Of a stretch of 64,000 nucleotides of DNA, positions 22,603 through 32,999 are shown in pieces. Position numbers and translations under genes: made by a program. Source of the stretch: Uranotaenia lowii (lineage: Eukaryota > Arthropoda > Insecta > Diptera > Culicidae). The notes under the pieces are model-generated. The model saw nothing but the letters and a program-made list of their open reading frames with translations. It was not told where the DNA came from and made no database searches. Every line of letters begins with the position of its first letter. The first letter of the stretch is position 1. The stretch covers positions 134,412,394-134,476,393 of the forward strand of contig NC_073691.1 of assembly GCF_029784155.1 (NCBI RefSeq), in the 5' to 3' direction.

Positions 22603-23692
22603 TTATGATATGGATTTAAACTTAAAATAACGCAAATGCACTGAACAAAACTCATTTGATAACGTCTTACTCGAAACTATAGGACTAAAACCAGTCTCAT
22701 AATAAACGCGTTTAATATGAACAATGATGCGATATTGATGATAAACATCATGTTGAAAATCATGCAAATGGTTGTTATAGTCTGGAAGGTTCCTGTGGTG
22801 CTGATTGCTTATGAATCTTTTCATAGAAGAAATCATCACATGGAATGCGTGAACAAATATTTTCAAAAATTTTATCTTAAACATAATCCTGTTCATGAGC
22901 TAAAGTTTTAAGTAAAATAGATTCTATACATGAACTCACCTCAAAGCAACTGTTCTTCTCTTTATTGACTATCGAAACTGCTTTCCCGATTCCATAGCAG
23001 TAAAACACTTGAACGATTGAATAATGCATCCTGTTAAAAAGTATAAACAAGTATTAAATATTATAACAGAATACTTTTTAAAATAGTTAAGATACCAGTC
23101 TCCAATGCTCCAACCAATGGATCCGAAGAAAATTAAAAGCCGGAAGTGCACGTATTCCGACAAGAAGTTCGGAAATGTCAGAATTCGAATTCAGTGCTGC
23201 TGGGCTAACTTCAACATCACCCAATGCGACGAATTCGACTAGTTTCTAGCAGATCTTTGGCACCGGGGGCGCCGGGCGCAATAATAATGCGTTGATGCTG
23301 TGAAACCGTATCCATCCTGACATTATTTTTTTTCACTCACTGAAAGCGGGATTACAAAAACATCCGCCGGATAATCGCAGGAAGGAGGATGGCATAGGAT
23401 CTTATTGCTGTTGGTGAATTTTAATTCGTCCATAGGTGCAGTGCCAGCCATTGGGGGGCTTACGCTGGGACTGCCGCAGGAGTTTCTGTTGGGAAAATGG
23501 AAAATAAGTTTCATTTATAAGCATTAAATTGAAAAATCTCACCTGGTCGACGGTGCTCAGCACCCACAGCTGGTCGACAGTCCAGATAATACAGCAGGAC
23601 GACGTTCTCCGGATTTTTTTTTCCGTCGAACCGGAGAACCGAATCAAAACAAAAAAATAAAAGTCGCGCTCCTTTTGACTTTTTTCTGTCAT
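22603..23692 (-). CDS. Candidate spliced host-gene fragment (minus strand)
   Basis: Three exon-like blocks are separated by short AT-rich introns with consensus sites. Block a (about 23692-23543) ends at CAG|GTGAGA. A 57 bp intron (23542-23486) ends TTTTCCCAACAG. Block b (about 23238-23096) reads through NFLSEYVHFRLLIFFGSIGW and ends TG|GTATCT. A 65 bp intron (23095-23031) ends TTTTTAACAG. Block c (23030-22940) reads HYSIVQVFYCYGIGKAVSI and ends GAG|GTGAGT. Joining b and c keeps the frame open. A further block at about 22795-22665 is open in two frames, one very hydrophobic. Block b has an in-frame TGA at 23191-23193, so this may be a pseudogene. The peptide looks membrane-associated. I do not recognise the family. 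Confidence 0.25.
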
Positions 23693-23839
23693 ATGCCTAA
23701 CCGGGATGCCAGGTATACTTGAATTTGAAAGTTATTAGACGACTCGTAATTTTATGTGACCTGTAAAACTACAGTTTTCTAAATTACAGTTTGTTTTATT
23801 TTGAATGCATTCATTTTCAGTTACATTATTAAATCAATT

Positions 23840-24039
23840 TGTAAAATTACATCACATATGATGTAAATAAAAAGATGCATCACATATGACGGAATTTTCG
23901 GTGCAAGTTAAATATTACATGTCTGTAAACTTCAACAGACGTGTAAAATATTTGAGACGTGTGATATTCAATTCGCACTGAAAATTAAGTCATATATGAT
24001 GCTTCTTTTTATTTACATCAAATGTGATGTAAATTTACA
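23840..24039. repeat. Palindromic MITE-like repeat, copy 2
   Basis: A 200 bp near-palindrome beginning TGTAAAATTACATCACATAT and ending TTACATCAAATGTGATGTAA, with CACATATGACGGAATTTTCG near the left. It matches copy 1 at 21684-21846. With that copy it brackets the candidate spliced block. Confidence 0.65.
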
Positions 24040-24059
24040 CCAAATAATCACGTTCTGTG

Positions 24060-24210
24060 TCAAGTAATATTTGTGTCATTAGAATTCAGTGCTGTTAAGG
24101 ATTCAACTTCATTCTAATCTGTAAATTTACATTAATAAATCGCGTTCTACGTCATGTAACATTAAAGGTTTCCAATTTCAGTGTTGTTAAGGATTCAGAT
24201 TTTTTTTCTG
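24060..24210 (+). repeat. Short direct repeat pair
   Basis: CAGTGCTGTTAAGGATTCA near 24091 and CAGTGTTGTTAAGGATTCA near 24180 lie about 90 bp apart. They suggest a two-unit tandem repeat just before the foldback element. Confidence 0.4.
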
Positions 24211-25094
24211 TGTAGCACCTCTGGCACAGCACCTCTGGCACAGCACCGCCAATGCCACATCGACCGACACCACTTTAGCTAGCACCTGTGCAGTCCAGCC
24301 AGACACCATTCCAAAACTCCACTCTGCACGATTGGCACAACACCACTGACACAGCACGACAGGCACAGCTCCACCGACTCAGCACGACTGCAACAGCACC
24401 ACCGACTCAGCACAAATGACACAGCATCACCGACTCAGCACCCGACCGAGAACACCGCACCAAATGACACCGAATTCAAATAATTTTTCACAACACACCG
24501 AATCAGCTGTTTTTTGACAGTAAACAACTGCATTTGTGTTAGTGCGATAGAAACGGATAGAAACGAATCCTGCTCTCGGGCTTGATCGATCTCGATTGCG
24601 ATTGGCTTCATTGAACGTCAATTGGATTAGTTTCGACCAAAACATTGGCTGAGTGAACAACGATTTACCAATCGAAATCGATTGAAACCAATTTCAATTG
24701 GCTATTGAACGGGCCTAAGATATTAGAAGAAAATTTCATTTCATTTAATGAAAGCGGTGTCATTCGTTGCGGTGTTTTCTGTCGTGTGCTGAGTCGGTGG
24801 TGCAGTGCTAGTCGTGCGGGTTCAGTGGTGCTGATCGGTGGTGCTATGTCAGCCATGCCGGATCGGTGGTGTTGTGCCAGTCATTCTGAGTCGGTATTGC
24901 TGTGCCAGGTATTCTGGATTGGTGGTGCTGTGCTAGACGCGCTGGTCTGGTGGTGTCAGACATGCTGGGTCTGTGGTGCTGTGCCAGTCATGCTGAGTCG
25001 GTATTGCTGTGCCAGGTATCCTGAGTTGGCGGTGCTGTGCTAGTCGTGCTGGTCCGTGGTGCTGAAAGAGATGTCGGTCGATGTGGCGTCGCTG

Positions 25095-26069
25095 GGTTGT
25101 ACTCCATTTACCCGAAAACCATTGCCCAGAATGAAAAATCCCCAGAATTCCAATCGCCAGAAAGAACCATTCCCCAGAATTTTTTTCCCCAGACGAACCA
25201 TTCCCCAGAAAAATTTTCACCAGAATGTCCCATTTCCCAGAAATTTTTTCACCAGAATGAACCATGTACCAGAAATTTTTTCGCCAGAAGGACCATTTCC
25301 CAGAAAATTGAAAAACATTTATCCTTACTAGAAATTATTCAAAAAAAAAGGAATTGTTACAAAAAACATTGGGTTTTATAACTTTATTCTTTTGCGGCAA
25401 GGCCGCAACCAACGAGGATGAAGGGGCTGAGGCGGCACAAAGCCGCCGAAGCTCCCAAATCCGAGGAGGCCGCCGACCCGCCGTCGGAAGCGGCGGCCCT
25501 AAGACATTGGTCTAGGTCTGCCGGGGCTTCCTAGGTCTGCGTGAAAGCTAGGGGTGATCCCTTAGCCCCGTCCGCCACGCGACAGCGTGAAGGACAAAAC
25601 GTCTTTCAAGTTCGAACGCGCAGCGTGAGGAGTCGGATACCAAAACGGTTTTTTTAAAGGACCATGGTAAGCATTGAATCAATTAAAGTACCCAAACCAT
25701 AAATAAAGCACAATTTTGGTTCTAAAATAAATTTAGTTGGAAAATTTCAAAGTCGTAGTTTCATTTGAAAAATCATTTTGAAAAAATTAATTTCGAATCA
25801 TATGAAATATTTAAGAATTCATTAGAAAAAAAAAACAAATAAAAATACTTAGAGAAAAATCTGGGATTTGTGCCATTCTGGTAAATGTTCCATTCTGGGG
25901 AAAAAAATTCTGGGAAATGGTCCATTCTGGGAATAAAATTTCTGGTAAATGGTGCATTCTGGGGATTTTTTTCTGGGAAATGGTTCATTCTGGGGTTTGA
26001 TTTCGGGTATTTGTCATTCTGGTAAAAATTCATTCTGGGCAATGTTTTTCGGGTAAATGGGATACAATC
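25095..26069. mobile_element. Foldback element with CCAGAATG tandem arms (inner)
   Basis: A 975 bp element with a perfect 10 bp target duplication GGCGTCGCTG (25085-25094 and 26070-26079). The ends share CCATTTACCCGAAAA and CATTGCCCAGAATG. The left arm (25095-25315) and the right arm (25855-26069) are inverse arrays of about 30-35 bp units built on CATTTCCCAGAA and CACCAGAATGAACC. A 9-10 bp duplication with foldback arms fits the Mutator-like/FB group. The loop holds a GC-rich segment, listed separately. Frames at 25037-25381 and 25773-26111 are translations of the arms. Its duplicated target lies inside the outer foldback element, so it inserted later. Confidence 0.85.
25388..25650. other. 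GC-rich hairpin-dense loop of inner foldback element
   Basis: About 260 bp of strongly GC-rich DNA in an AT-rich neighbourhood. It is full of short self-complementary pieces, including GCGGCAAGGCCGC, GGCGGCACAAAGCCGCC and CGCCGTCGGAAGCGGCGG. GTCTAGGTCTGCC is partly repeated as CCTAGGTCTGCG. No credible protein frame or known RNA recognised. It may be a conserved structural loop of this family or captured foreign DNA. Confidence 0.5.
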
Positions 26070-26096
26070 GGCGTCGCTGTGCTGTGCCAGAGGTGC

Positions 26097-26690
26097 ATTA
26101 AGTAGGAGCATCTTTTAGTGTACTAGAAAAAAAGTTTTATGTGAATTTTTTTTAAAAGTGAATATAAATAAAATGACCAATAGATACATAAAATTAGGCA
26201 CTCAAGCAGATAGATCAATGGAATATTAAAATTATTATGAAAATAGTACACTTAAATTTAAATAAAACAATTAAATTCAAATTCAAAATTATTTATTATC
26301 CTTTCTCATTCTTTTCTATCTGCCATGTATGGTTACGTACTGCATAATGCTATTTTGTTATCGGATTTAACTAAACCACCTGTAACGGCAAGCGCGTTTG
26401 TGGTTACTGTAGTTACTGATCGGAACCGGAATCATCAACAAATTAGCCCAATGCTCCTCCCATGCAGCGTCGTTTATTCCTCTCATAATGCTGCTTCCAA
26501 CGCAGCCTCTTACACCATCTTTTAAAAAAAAACGTCCTCACGCGTGTTGTCTTTTGGTGTGGACTCAAAGGAGGCCTCTTCCGGAGTGTTCCCGCCTACG
26601 TGGGAGATGCCAGTGCCGAGGGCTTTAAGTTCGGGCCGGGACAGGACCATCGGGGTGATGTACCATCTCTATGCAGTTGCAGCCAGTCTT
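26097..26690. other. No gene assigned
   Basis: AT-rich to about 26520. Then 26530-26690 is GC-richer with two overlapping plus frames (from 26544 and 26600) that run into the 0.8 kb element and have no recognisable motif. Confidence 0.35.
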
Positions 26691-27483
26691 CCGAAAATCA
26701 ATCAAAACAAACACTCAGGATGCGTTTCCTGTTGGAAACATTCAGATTGTATAACGGGATAGCGCCTCTCGCAACTGCTTCGCCTGGCTGGTATGCAATC
26801 TCGATCAGCGCTCCTATCAGCTATGCAAACCGAGTCGCATCATTCAGAATCATCGGTTTAGCAAACATCGCATATCGGAGATGAGTGAGATACAAACTGA
26901 TCCATTCTGAATGTAGCTCACTCAGTATCTGCCTGAATTATATGAAATTCAAAATTATTTTTTGCAGGACGAGAAAAATCAAACAGTTGTGCGGGACACC
27001 ATAAATTCTCAGTAGTTTTAACGTGACGGACGACAGTTTAATAAGAGAACTTGTAAAATTTGAAAAACATGACGAAAGTGAACATCTTTCCCTCACAAAC
27101 ACAACTTCAATATGATTTTGATCATACTGATGTTAAAAAACGTTATAACAACAAATAAATTTATTAATTTGCTATATATCAAATCAAACAAAATACGGTA
27201 ATGATCGGCTTCATGTATCACTCACTCACTGCTTGATCCATTCACTCCTGATCGAAGACCAACTAGATTCGCCATATGCATTGCGCATTGGTGAGATTCC
27301 AATTTGATGATGGTGCTGCACTGTTTTGACAGCAAGCATCGTACGAGGTGATCTGTATTTTAGCGATGAATTGAACGATCGATGATCGGGTAGGTCCAGT
27401 AGCAATCAATACAAAACCCGACCGTTGTACGTTCAGTTGCGAAGTGCAATCAGAAACATTCATTGAAAATGAGTGATATTCGG
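26691..27483. mobile_element. 0.8 kb CCGAA-ended element, copy 2
   Basis: The complete, uninterrupted sister of the element in the copia gag gene, in reverse orientation, 793 bp. The left end is CCGAAAATCAATCA and the right end is the inverse of CCGAATATCACTCA. The immediate flanks GTTGCAGCCAGTCTT and AACACTGGTTGCAGC are imperfect inverses of one another, which is not the case around copy 1. Either it entered a palindromic site or this copy sits in a second inverted-repeat element. The frame at 27263-27463 minus is not recognised. Confidence 0.75.
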
Positions 27484-27668
27484 AACACTGGTTGCAGCAC
27501 CGAAACTGTCACCAATGGCTACCAAAAAAATTAAAATAAAACGCTATGATTCACTCAGAACAAAAATGGTGTAACCAGGTATATAATCAGAGCTGGTCCT
27601 TATTACCCCGTGTTTTCGGGCATTGTTGTTAACATAGGAGGGTTGTTGGTTTGTCAGCGACATTGGTA

Positions 27669-28604
27669 GGGGAACTGGGTATAAAATGCGCAGTCGGGAC
27701 AAGATGCGCCACCATCAGTATTTCTCTAAACAAACATTGTTCAACATTTCTGAAAATGCCAGTTTGTTCAATTTACACTTTAACGCGTTTATAAACATTT
27801 GTGGACCTTCTAAGTTTTCTATATTGCGTAAATTTGACGAAAAACGAAAACAAACTTTTTTGGGAGCTTTTCTTGCAATTTTTCAACTTTTCTCGTAAGG
27901 AATTACGACATCTATCAGTAAAACATTTACCTGGAATCTATTCTAATGATGAACAATTGGTCTTGACAATCATCACACAACGAAAAATTTCCTTATTCAA
28001 TAATTTGTTCTGTTATTTTTAACGATTTTTAATAAGCATGTCTAGGCAGGGCAAAACGCGTCATGTCCGTTTATCTTTAAGAATGTTTCATATTTGTTTA
28101 AATTTATATGCAGTTTTCATCACAACAATTTTAAGTATATTTATATGTCGAATTGGAAAACATAACTTGAATATAAACGAATATATTTAAAATTCCTAAA
28201 TTTAATATAGACTTAATTAACTATTCACAAGAACGTCAGTATATCTGGCAGCACTGCGCGTAGTAATACATTTTTCCATCAGTGAAGTAGATTAGAAGTG
28301 TTTTTACCTGGCAAACACTTTCGGAGGCCCTTGAATTAATAAACACTTATTAATCGTTAAAAGGCGCGTTTGGGTACACACATATGCGCACTTTGCCCCA
28401 AACGAAATGCAAATCATACTTTAGATAGCCTTTCAAAATTTTACGGTTAAGACGTATATAATTGGTATAAGTGTTCCTGTTTGTATATTTCTGGTGAAGA
28501 ACAGTCCCCTTTTCCAAACTATTGTCGAATTTACTGGATTGCATTCTTCATTTACGAGTAATGAAAGATTTTTCTTAACGTGGGCGTCTTACCCCCAGTT
28601 CCCC
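27669..28604. mobile_element. TA-flanked inverted-repeat element
   Basis: A 936 bp element whose ends share GGGGAACTGGG, flanked by TA (27667-27668 and 28605-28606). Inside the left end TAAAATGCGCAG and GACAAGATGCGCC resemble the ATGCGCC motif of the 5250-7346 element, suggesting a related family. No transposase is seen; the 70- and 73-residue frames near 27700-28020 are AT-rich and unrecognised. Confidence 0.7.
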
Positions 28605-28609
28605 TATAT

Positions 28610-30260
28610 GATGAATATTTTCTTGAAGAATTTGAACTCGAGCTGCTGGGTTATACAGATCTTGCAGCTGTGGGAATCAGTTTTGTCGCATAAGGTGTAG
28701 ACCCGGCACATTATCGAAGCCGGTTCCTGCTTCCAACTTCAGGATGGCCGTTCTTTGTCCCTCAAACACACCAGGATTGTTTCCATCCGTTGATATTGAA
28801 AAAATGTTGAATTAAGAATAGAAGTAGGTATCTAAAAATGATTACGATTATGCTTTTTTTTTTATAAGAAAATAATCCCGAAATCTCTAAGTGCACAGCC
28901 GAATAAAAAATGACAATAAACACAGCGCGTTAGTATTAGTGTCTGGCTGTTCATTCAACAGCCTGATAGAAATCGATCGAAGTCAATTGGAAAAACAGCT
29001 GATCAACTGTCAATCCATTTCAATTGATTTCGATTGAGTTCCGTTGAACACACCTTGTATAGATTAGGCGTTTTTTTCAATTTTTGGATAGAATACAGAA
29101 AATAGAAAAAGAAAATTATTTAGATTTGCTTCATGAGGCCAGTTTACAAAGCGAACTTGAGATGTTTGTCTTCTTCATCCGTAGAAAACTAATAGCAGGA
29201 GAGTTTTTTTTACACAGTATGATGCTTAATATTCGTGAGTATAAACTGCAATGTTCAGATAAACATAGTCCAACACATTTAAAATTTAATCCTTCTCTGC
29301 CGAAGGAACTTTAAAGATGGTGTAAATCAACAAAACTATATAATTCAAATTGCAATGAGAGAGTATGCATTGAATTCAAATGAATCGCAGCAATGGTGGT
29401 ATCATAATTAAAACATGCTAAAATCCAGGTCATACATTCTACAACATCGTGTTAGTGTGTTAGCAACATCCGCGTGTTGCTATTTCAGGTAAAACGTTTT
29501 TCGAGATGTTCAAACTTCCGCTTCAATGCACTCGAAACCATTTTTTTTTGTCTAGCAGCTCAAACTTCAATCAACTACAATAATCGACGAAAACCGTCTC
29601 AGGAGGAAATTACGAGTAGTTCACCACCATTCAACGCCTTTCATTTGAATCAACAAATCCCGAGACAATTAGGCATTGAACTTTAAAGGCAGCGATGGTG
29701 CATATAAAATAAAGCTACGTGAAGGTGTTCGACAATAATGGATTATTCAGGTGTTTAATTTTTTTTCGACAGCAAGATTGAGCAATAAAAAAGTTGTTAA
29801 TGAGCTATGCATGATGTATCTTCATTCAGATTTGACCAGGTGTTCCCCACTCATTGCCCACATTCGCCCCACAGCGAAGCGGAAATGCGAAAAACTCGCA
29901 GCCTTCTGTAGTGTACCTACTACTTGAACAATCTGAAGCGGCAAGTGCAAGAGGGTAATGAGCTTAAATAAAAAGAAAGCAACTCAATTCAGTGCCCATC
30001 GACAAACGGAAGACGGACTTTGGAGATTTTTGGTTCATTTTCAGCTGGTAAGCTATAGATCACAGCTTGAATGGGTCGCTTTAGCAGCCACTAGGAAATA
30101 GTTTTAGTACTAGGAATGAATTTGGAGCTCATCTTTTCAATTTAACAGCGAATGGAATTGGTTTCGCAGTTTTTCTTTGAAAGACTAATTCAACAATGGT
30201 TTTGTTGTTGTGTGTTGGTTTGGCTTTGATATACCTTCAAATTTATTGAATAGGTTACTT
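28610..30260. other. No gene assigned
   Basis: Anonymous AT-rich DNA. The stretch 28940-29050 (ATCGATCGAAGTCAATTGG, then TTCAATTGATTTCGATTG) resembles the loop of the outer foldback element near 24660-24710, a hint of another dispersed repeat. The frame at 29084-29314 (76 residues) is lysine- and leucine-rich with no motif I recognise. Confidence 0.35.
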
Positions 30261-30268
30261 GAGATATC

Positions 30269-32365
30269 TGTCGTGATTTTACGATTCTTATGAATCTCAA
30301 TTCAGAAATTCACTCAGTCACGTCTTTCCACTTACAAGAATAGATCAAGGACTGACTTTGTTTTATTTGTTTTGCCTAGTGTTGCCAAAATAACAAACGT
30401 TGCCATAAACATTTATTTTATTTTTTATCTTCAGTGTTGCCGAATACAACTATTATTTTATTTTATTTTTAATTAAATTTGATTTAGGCATGTGCAGAAA
30501 TCCTTCATCTCATCCCTTCATTCCTTCTTACTTCTGTTCTCAATTAAAACTAGTCGACTTTTGATTTTTTTAATTTTTTTTTAATATCCTTAATTTGTAT
30601 TCCATATTCCACATTTTTATTCTCCATTCCACAAACTATCTTTAATTTCTGCTTATCCTTAATCTCACCTCTACATTCCTTCTCAGCCCTATTCTCAATA
30701 GAAACTTTAATTTCAGACTTTTGTTTTTCTTTTATATCCCAAATATCATATCAATTCTACATTCCATTCTCAGCTAAAGCTTTTTGAATTTTATAATTAT
30801 ATTTATTTTCTGCATATTCTTCATGCAATCCAAAAATATTCTTCACAAAAGCCTTCCCATTTAGTGCTTTTTCTGTCGCTCTGCTTTTGTGTACCAGAGC
30901 CGGAACCACCCGCAAAAAAACATACTTAGCAACGACTTTTTCCAACTGTGCTATTCTTGTAACTCTGTCTCTGTTTACCAGAGCCGGAATAATTCGATAA
31001 TATTCTTAGAAACAGACAGAAGGCTGTTAGAAGAAGCGACAGCCTTAAAAATCTGCGCTTCCTGAACCAAATCCGTCTTTATTCACCGGAAGGCAAAACA
31101 AACAATCAGCAGCAGCAGCCTTTAAAATCTGCACTTCTTATGCCAATCCCACCTTTTTCCACCGGAAAGCCAAACCAAAACAAATAACCTAGGCAGCCTA
31201 AGAAATCTGCGCTTTCAAAGTCATTCCGTCTTTTTCCACAGACCGAATCAGCAACAATTTTGTTCGAAGCAGCAGCCTTAAAATCTGTGCTTCCTGTGCC
31301 AGTCCGTCTTCCTACCAGAGGCCAAATCAAAACAATTTTGTTCAAAGCATCAGCCTTTAAAACCTGTGCTTCCTGTGCCAATCCGTCTTCCTACCAGAGC
31401 AGCAGCAGCCTTGAAGATCTGAGCTCTTTGTCCTTATTCTACCAACCACGCCTTTGTCGTGGTTTTACGATTCTTATGAATCTCAATTCAGAGATTCACT
31501 CAGTCAAATCATTCCAATCACAAGAAAAAAGAAGGAAGAAAGGAAGAAGGGTTCCCAAACATTTGATGTTTTCGTTAAGGATCGAGTTCGATAAGGTTTT
31601 CCTCGAATTTTAAACCATTGAGCAATAAATCTACATATTTTACATTTTCTTTTCGGTATCTTGAATGTGTTACCGATTTTATGAAAATTCTAGAGATTCT
31701 TTTGATTAGGTCGTATGTGTCGTGATTTTAACGATTCTTATAAATCTGAATTCAGAGATTCATTTAGTTACGTTTTTCACTTACAAAAATGGATCAATGA
31801 CTTTGTTTGTTTTGCCTATTTTCCCATTGGGATGAGGGAGGAGTCTCATATAATCAAAAGAGCATTTCTTGTACCCAAATACCCTCCCATGCCAAATTTG
31901 GTTCCATTTGCTTATTGAGTATTTAAGTTATGTAAAAAAATATGAAAGAGGTCCCTCTCCCCTTTCAATCCTCCAACTGGAAAAAGGGAGAGGTCTCAAA
32001 TAATGAAAGAAATATTTTTCGCATCCAAATTCCCTCCCATGCTAAGTTTGTTACCATTTGCTTGATCGGTTCTCGAGTTACGCAAAAAATTGTCTTTTGT
32101 TTGGTAGATCCTTTCCCCCTTTCTTTCTACAGGGAGGGGTCTCAAACCATAATAGGAACCTTTCCCGGCCTCCAATACCTTCACCTGCCAAGTTTCACGT
32201 TAATCGGTTTAGTAGCTTCCGAGTCTAAAGGGAACAGACAGACAGACAGGTAGACAAGAACAGTTCGAGGACTGATTTTGTTCTGTTTGTTTCGCCTAGT
32301 GTTGCCAAAACAACAAACGTTGCAATAAACATAGCTTCCGAGTCTAAAGGGAACAGACAGAAAGA
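30269..32365. repeat. Composite repeat zone with direct duplications
   Basis: The phrase ACGATTCTTATGAATCTCAA, or close variants, recurs near 30280, 31467 and 31732, followed each time by TCAGAGATTCACTCAGT-like sequence. GCCTAGTGTTGCCAAAA is seen near 30376 and 32296. TTCCGAGTCTAAAGGGAACA appears near 32216 and 32336, each followed by GACAGACAG-type runs. Between 31890 and 32220 the pattern GGGAGAGGTCTCAAA plus GCCAAGTTTCACG-like text repeats about three times. These look like decayed tandem or 3' repeats of a retroelement; the family is not identified. Confidence 0.5.
31035..31440. repeat. Tandem array of about 77 bp units
   Basis: CAGCCTTAAAATCTGCGCTTCC or variants recur near 31042, 31119, 31195, 31273 and 31351, with a partial unit near 31407. 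Each is followed by CCGTCTTCCTACCAGAG- or TTTTCCACCGGA-like sequence. The frames at 31106-31381 minus and 31260-31613 plus are repeat translations. Confidence 0.6.
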
Positions 32366-32369
32366 CAGA

Positions 32370-32960
32370 AATCCATTCCAAATAAGCAAAATGAAAACAT
32401 TTATTGAAGATTTTTACTAAACAATTTTAAGAAGATTCAGGCAACTTTTTAATAAGAATATAAAAATCTCATCTTCCCACGGAGCTTTCATGTTTTTATT
32501 TTTTTTTTTTTTTGCAAATCAATATAAGTTCATCAATAGTTGTCTCACATGAACTATCACATACATTTTGCTTAGAAACAATATCATCAGATTCTGGGGA
32601 AATTTGAGCATCAATTGGACTTACAACGTTAAAATTTAAATCATGAGGAGACTCAAATTGTTGGGCTAATTTTTGAGCTTTTTCTGCATTATTTAAAAGA
32701 AGTTTATCCCCATCATTCAAAGTAGGAATTGGCTTCTGGGGCTTTTTCAGAATTTTAGTTAATTTCCAAAATGGCTTTGAGTACGGTTTTATGTCCTCTA
32801 CTGCTTTGGCAAAATTTTCATTACAAATTAAATTTAAACGAGCTTTGATCTCCTTTTGAAGGTCGCAAAAAATAAATTTCAAATAAGATTCCATAGTTCG
32901 TTGATATTGGCGTCGACGAATGTTTTTCAGTCGTATCAAAAACTGAAGATCATCGACCAA
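32370..32960 (-). pseudogene. Juan-like ORF2, linker and start of reverse transcriptase
   Basis: Starts in the segment between endonuclease and reverse transcriptase: RLKNIRRRQYQRTMESYLKF, then SKPFWKLTKILKKPQKPIP, both typical of Jockey/Juan elements. Near 32500-32515 an expanded run of about 16 A (minus strand) sits where the family has a lysine-rich stretch. Beyond it NMKAP-like and then, after a frameshift, FYILIKKLPESS and FNKCFHFAYLEW segments show that the reverse transcriptase continued. Homology ends at about 32370. No catalytic YXDD motif remains. Confidence 0.75.
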
Positions 32961-32999
32961 AGGTTGATTAAATTTATGTTTAACTTTTGGTAACTATTG

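Larger units (their letters stand above)
24215..26096. mobile_element. Foldback element with minisatellite arms (outer)
   Basis: The left end starts GCACCTCTGGCACAGCAC and the right end is its inverse. The left arm (to about 24480) is a degenerate array of CAGCACCACCGACT-like units. The right arm (from about 24740) is the inverted array, rich in GTCGGTGGTGCTGTGC. The inner arm ends also pair (ACACCGCA...AATGACACCG against its inverse), leaving a loop of about 250 bp. Long inverted repeats built of internal tandem units are the hallmark of foldback (FB-like) elements. A second foldback element (25095-26069) is inserted near its right end. No target duplication could be identified for the outer element. 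The overlapping frames at 24705-25043 are minisatellite translation, not a gene. Confidence 0.7.

Noticed and set aside
24705..25381. Cysteine- and valine-rich or proline-rich repeated peptides as structural proteins
   Set aside because: They are translations of minisatellite and foldback arm repeats; equivalent frames occur in inverse on the opposite arm.
32490..32520. Poly(T) run (poly(A) on the minus strand) as a premature polyadenylated 3' end of the Juan-like element
   Set aside because: Reverse transcriptase homology (NMKAP, then FYILIKKLPESS and FNKCFHFAYLEW) continues past the run to about 32370, so it is an expanded A-tract inside coding sequence, not a 3' end.
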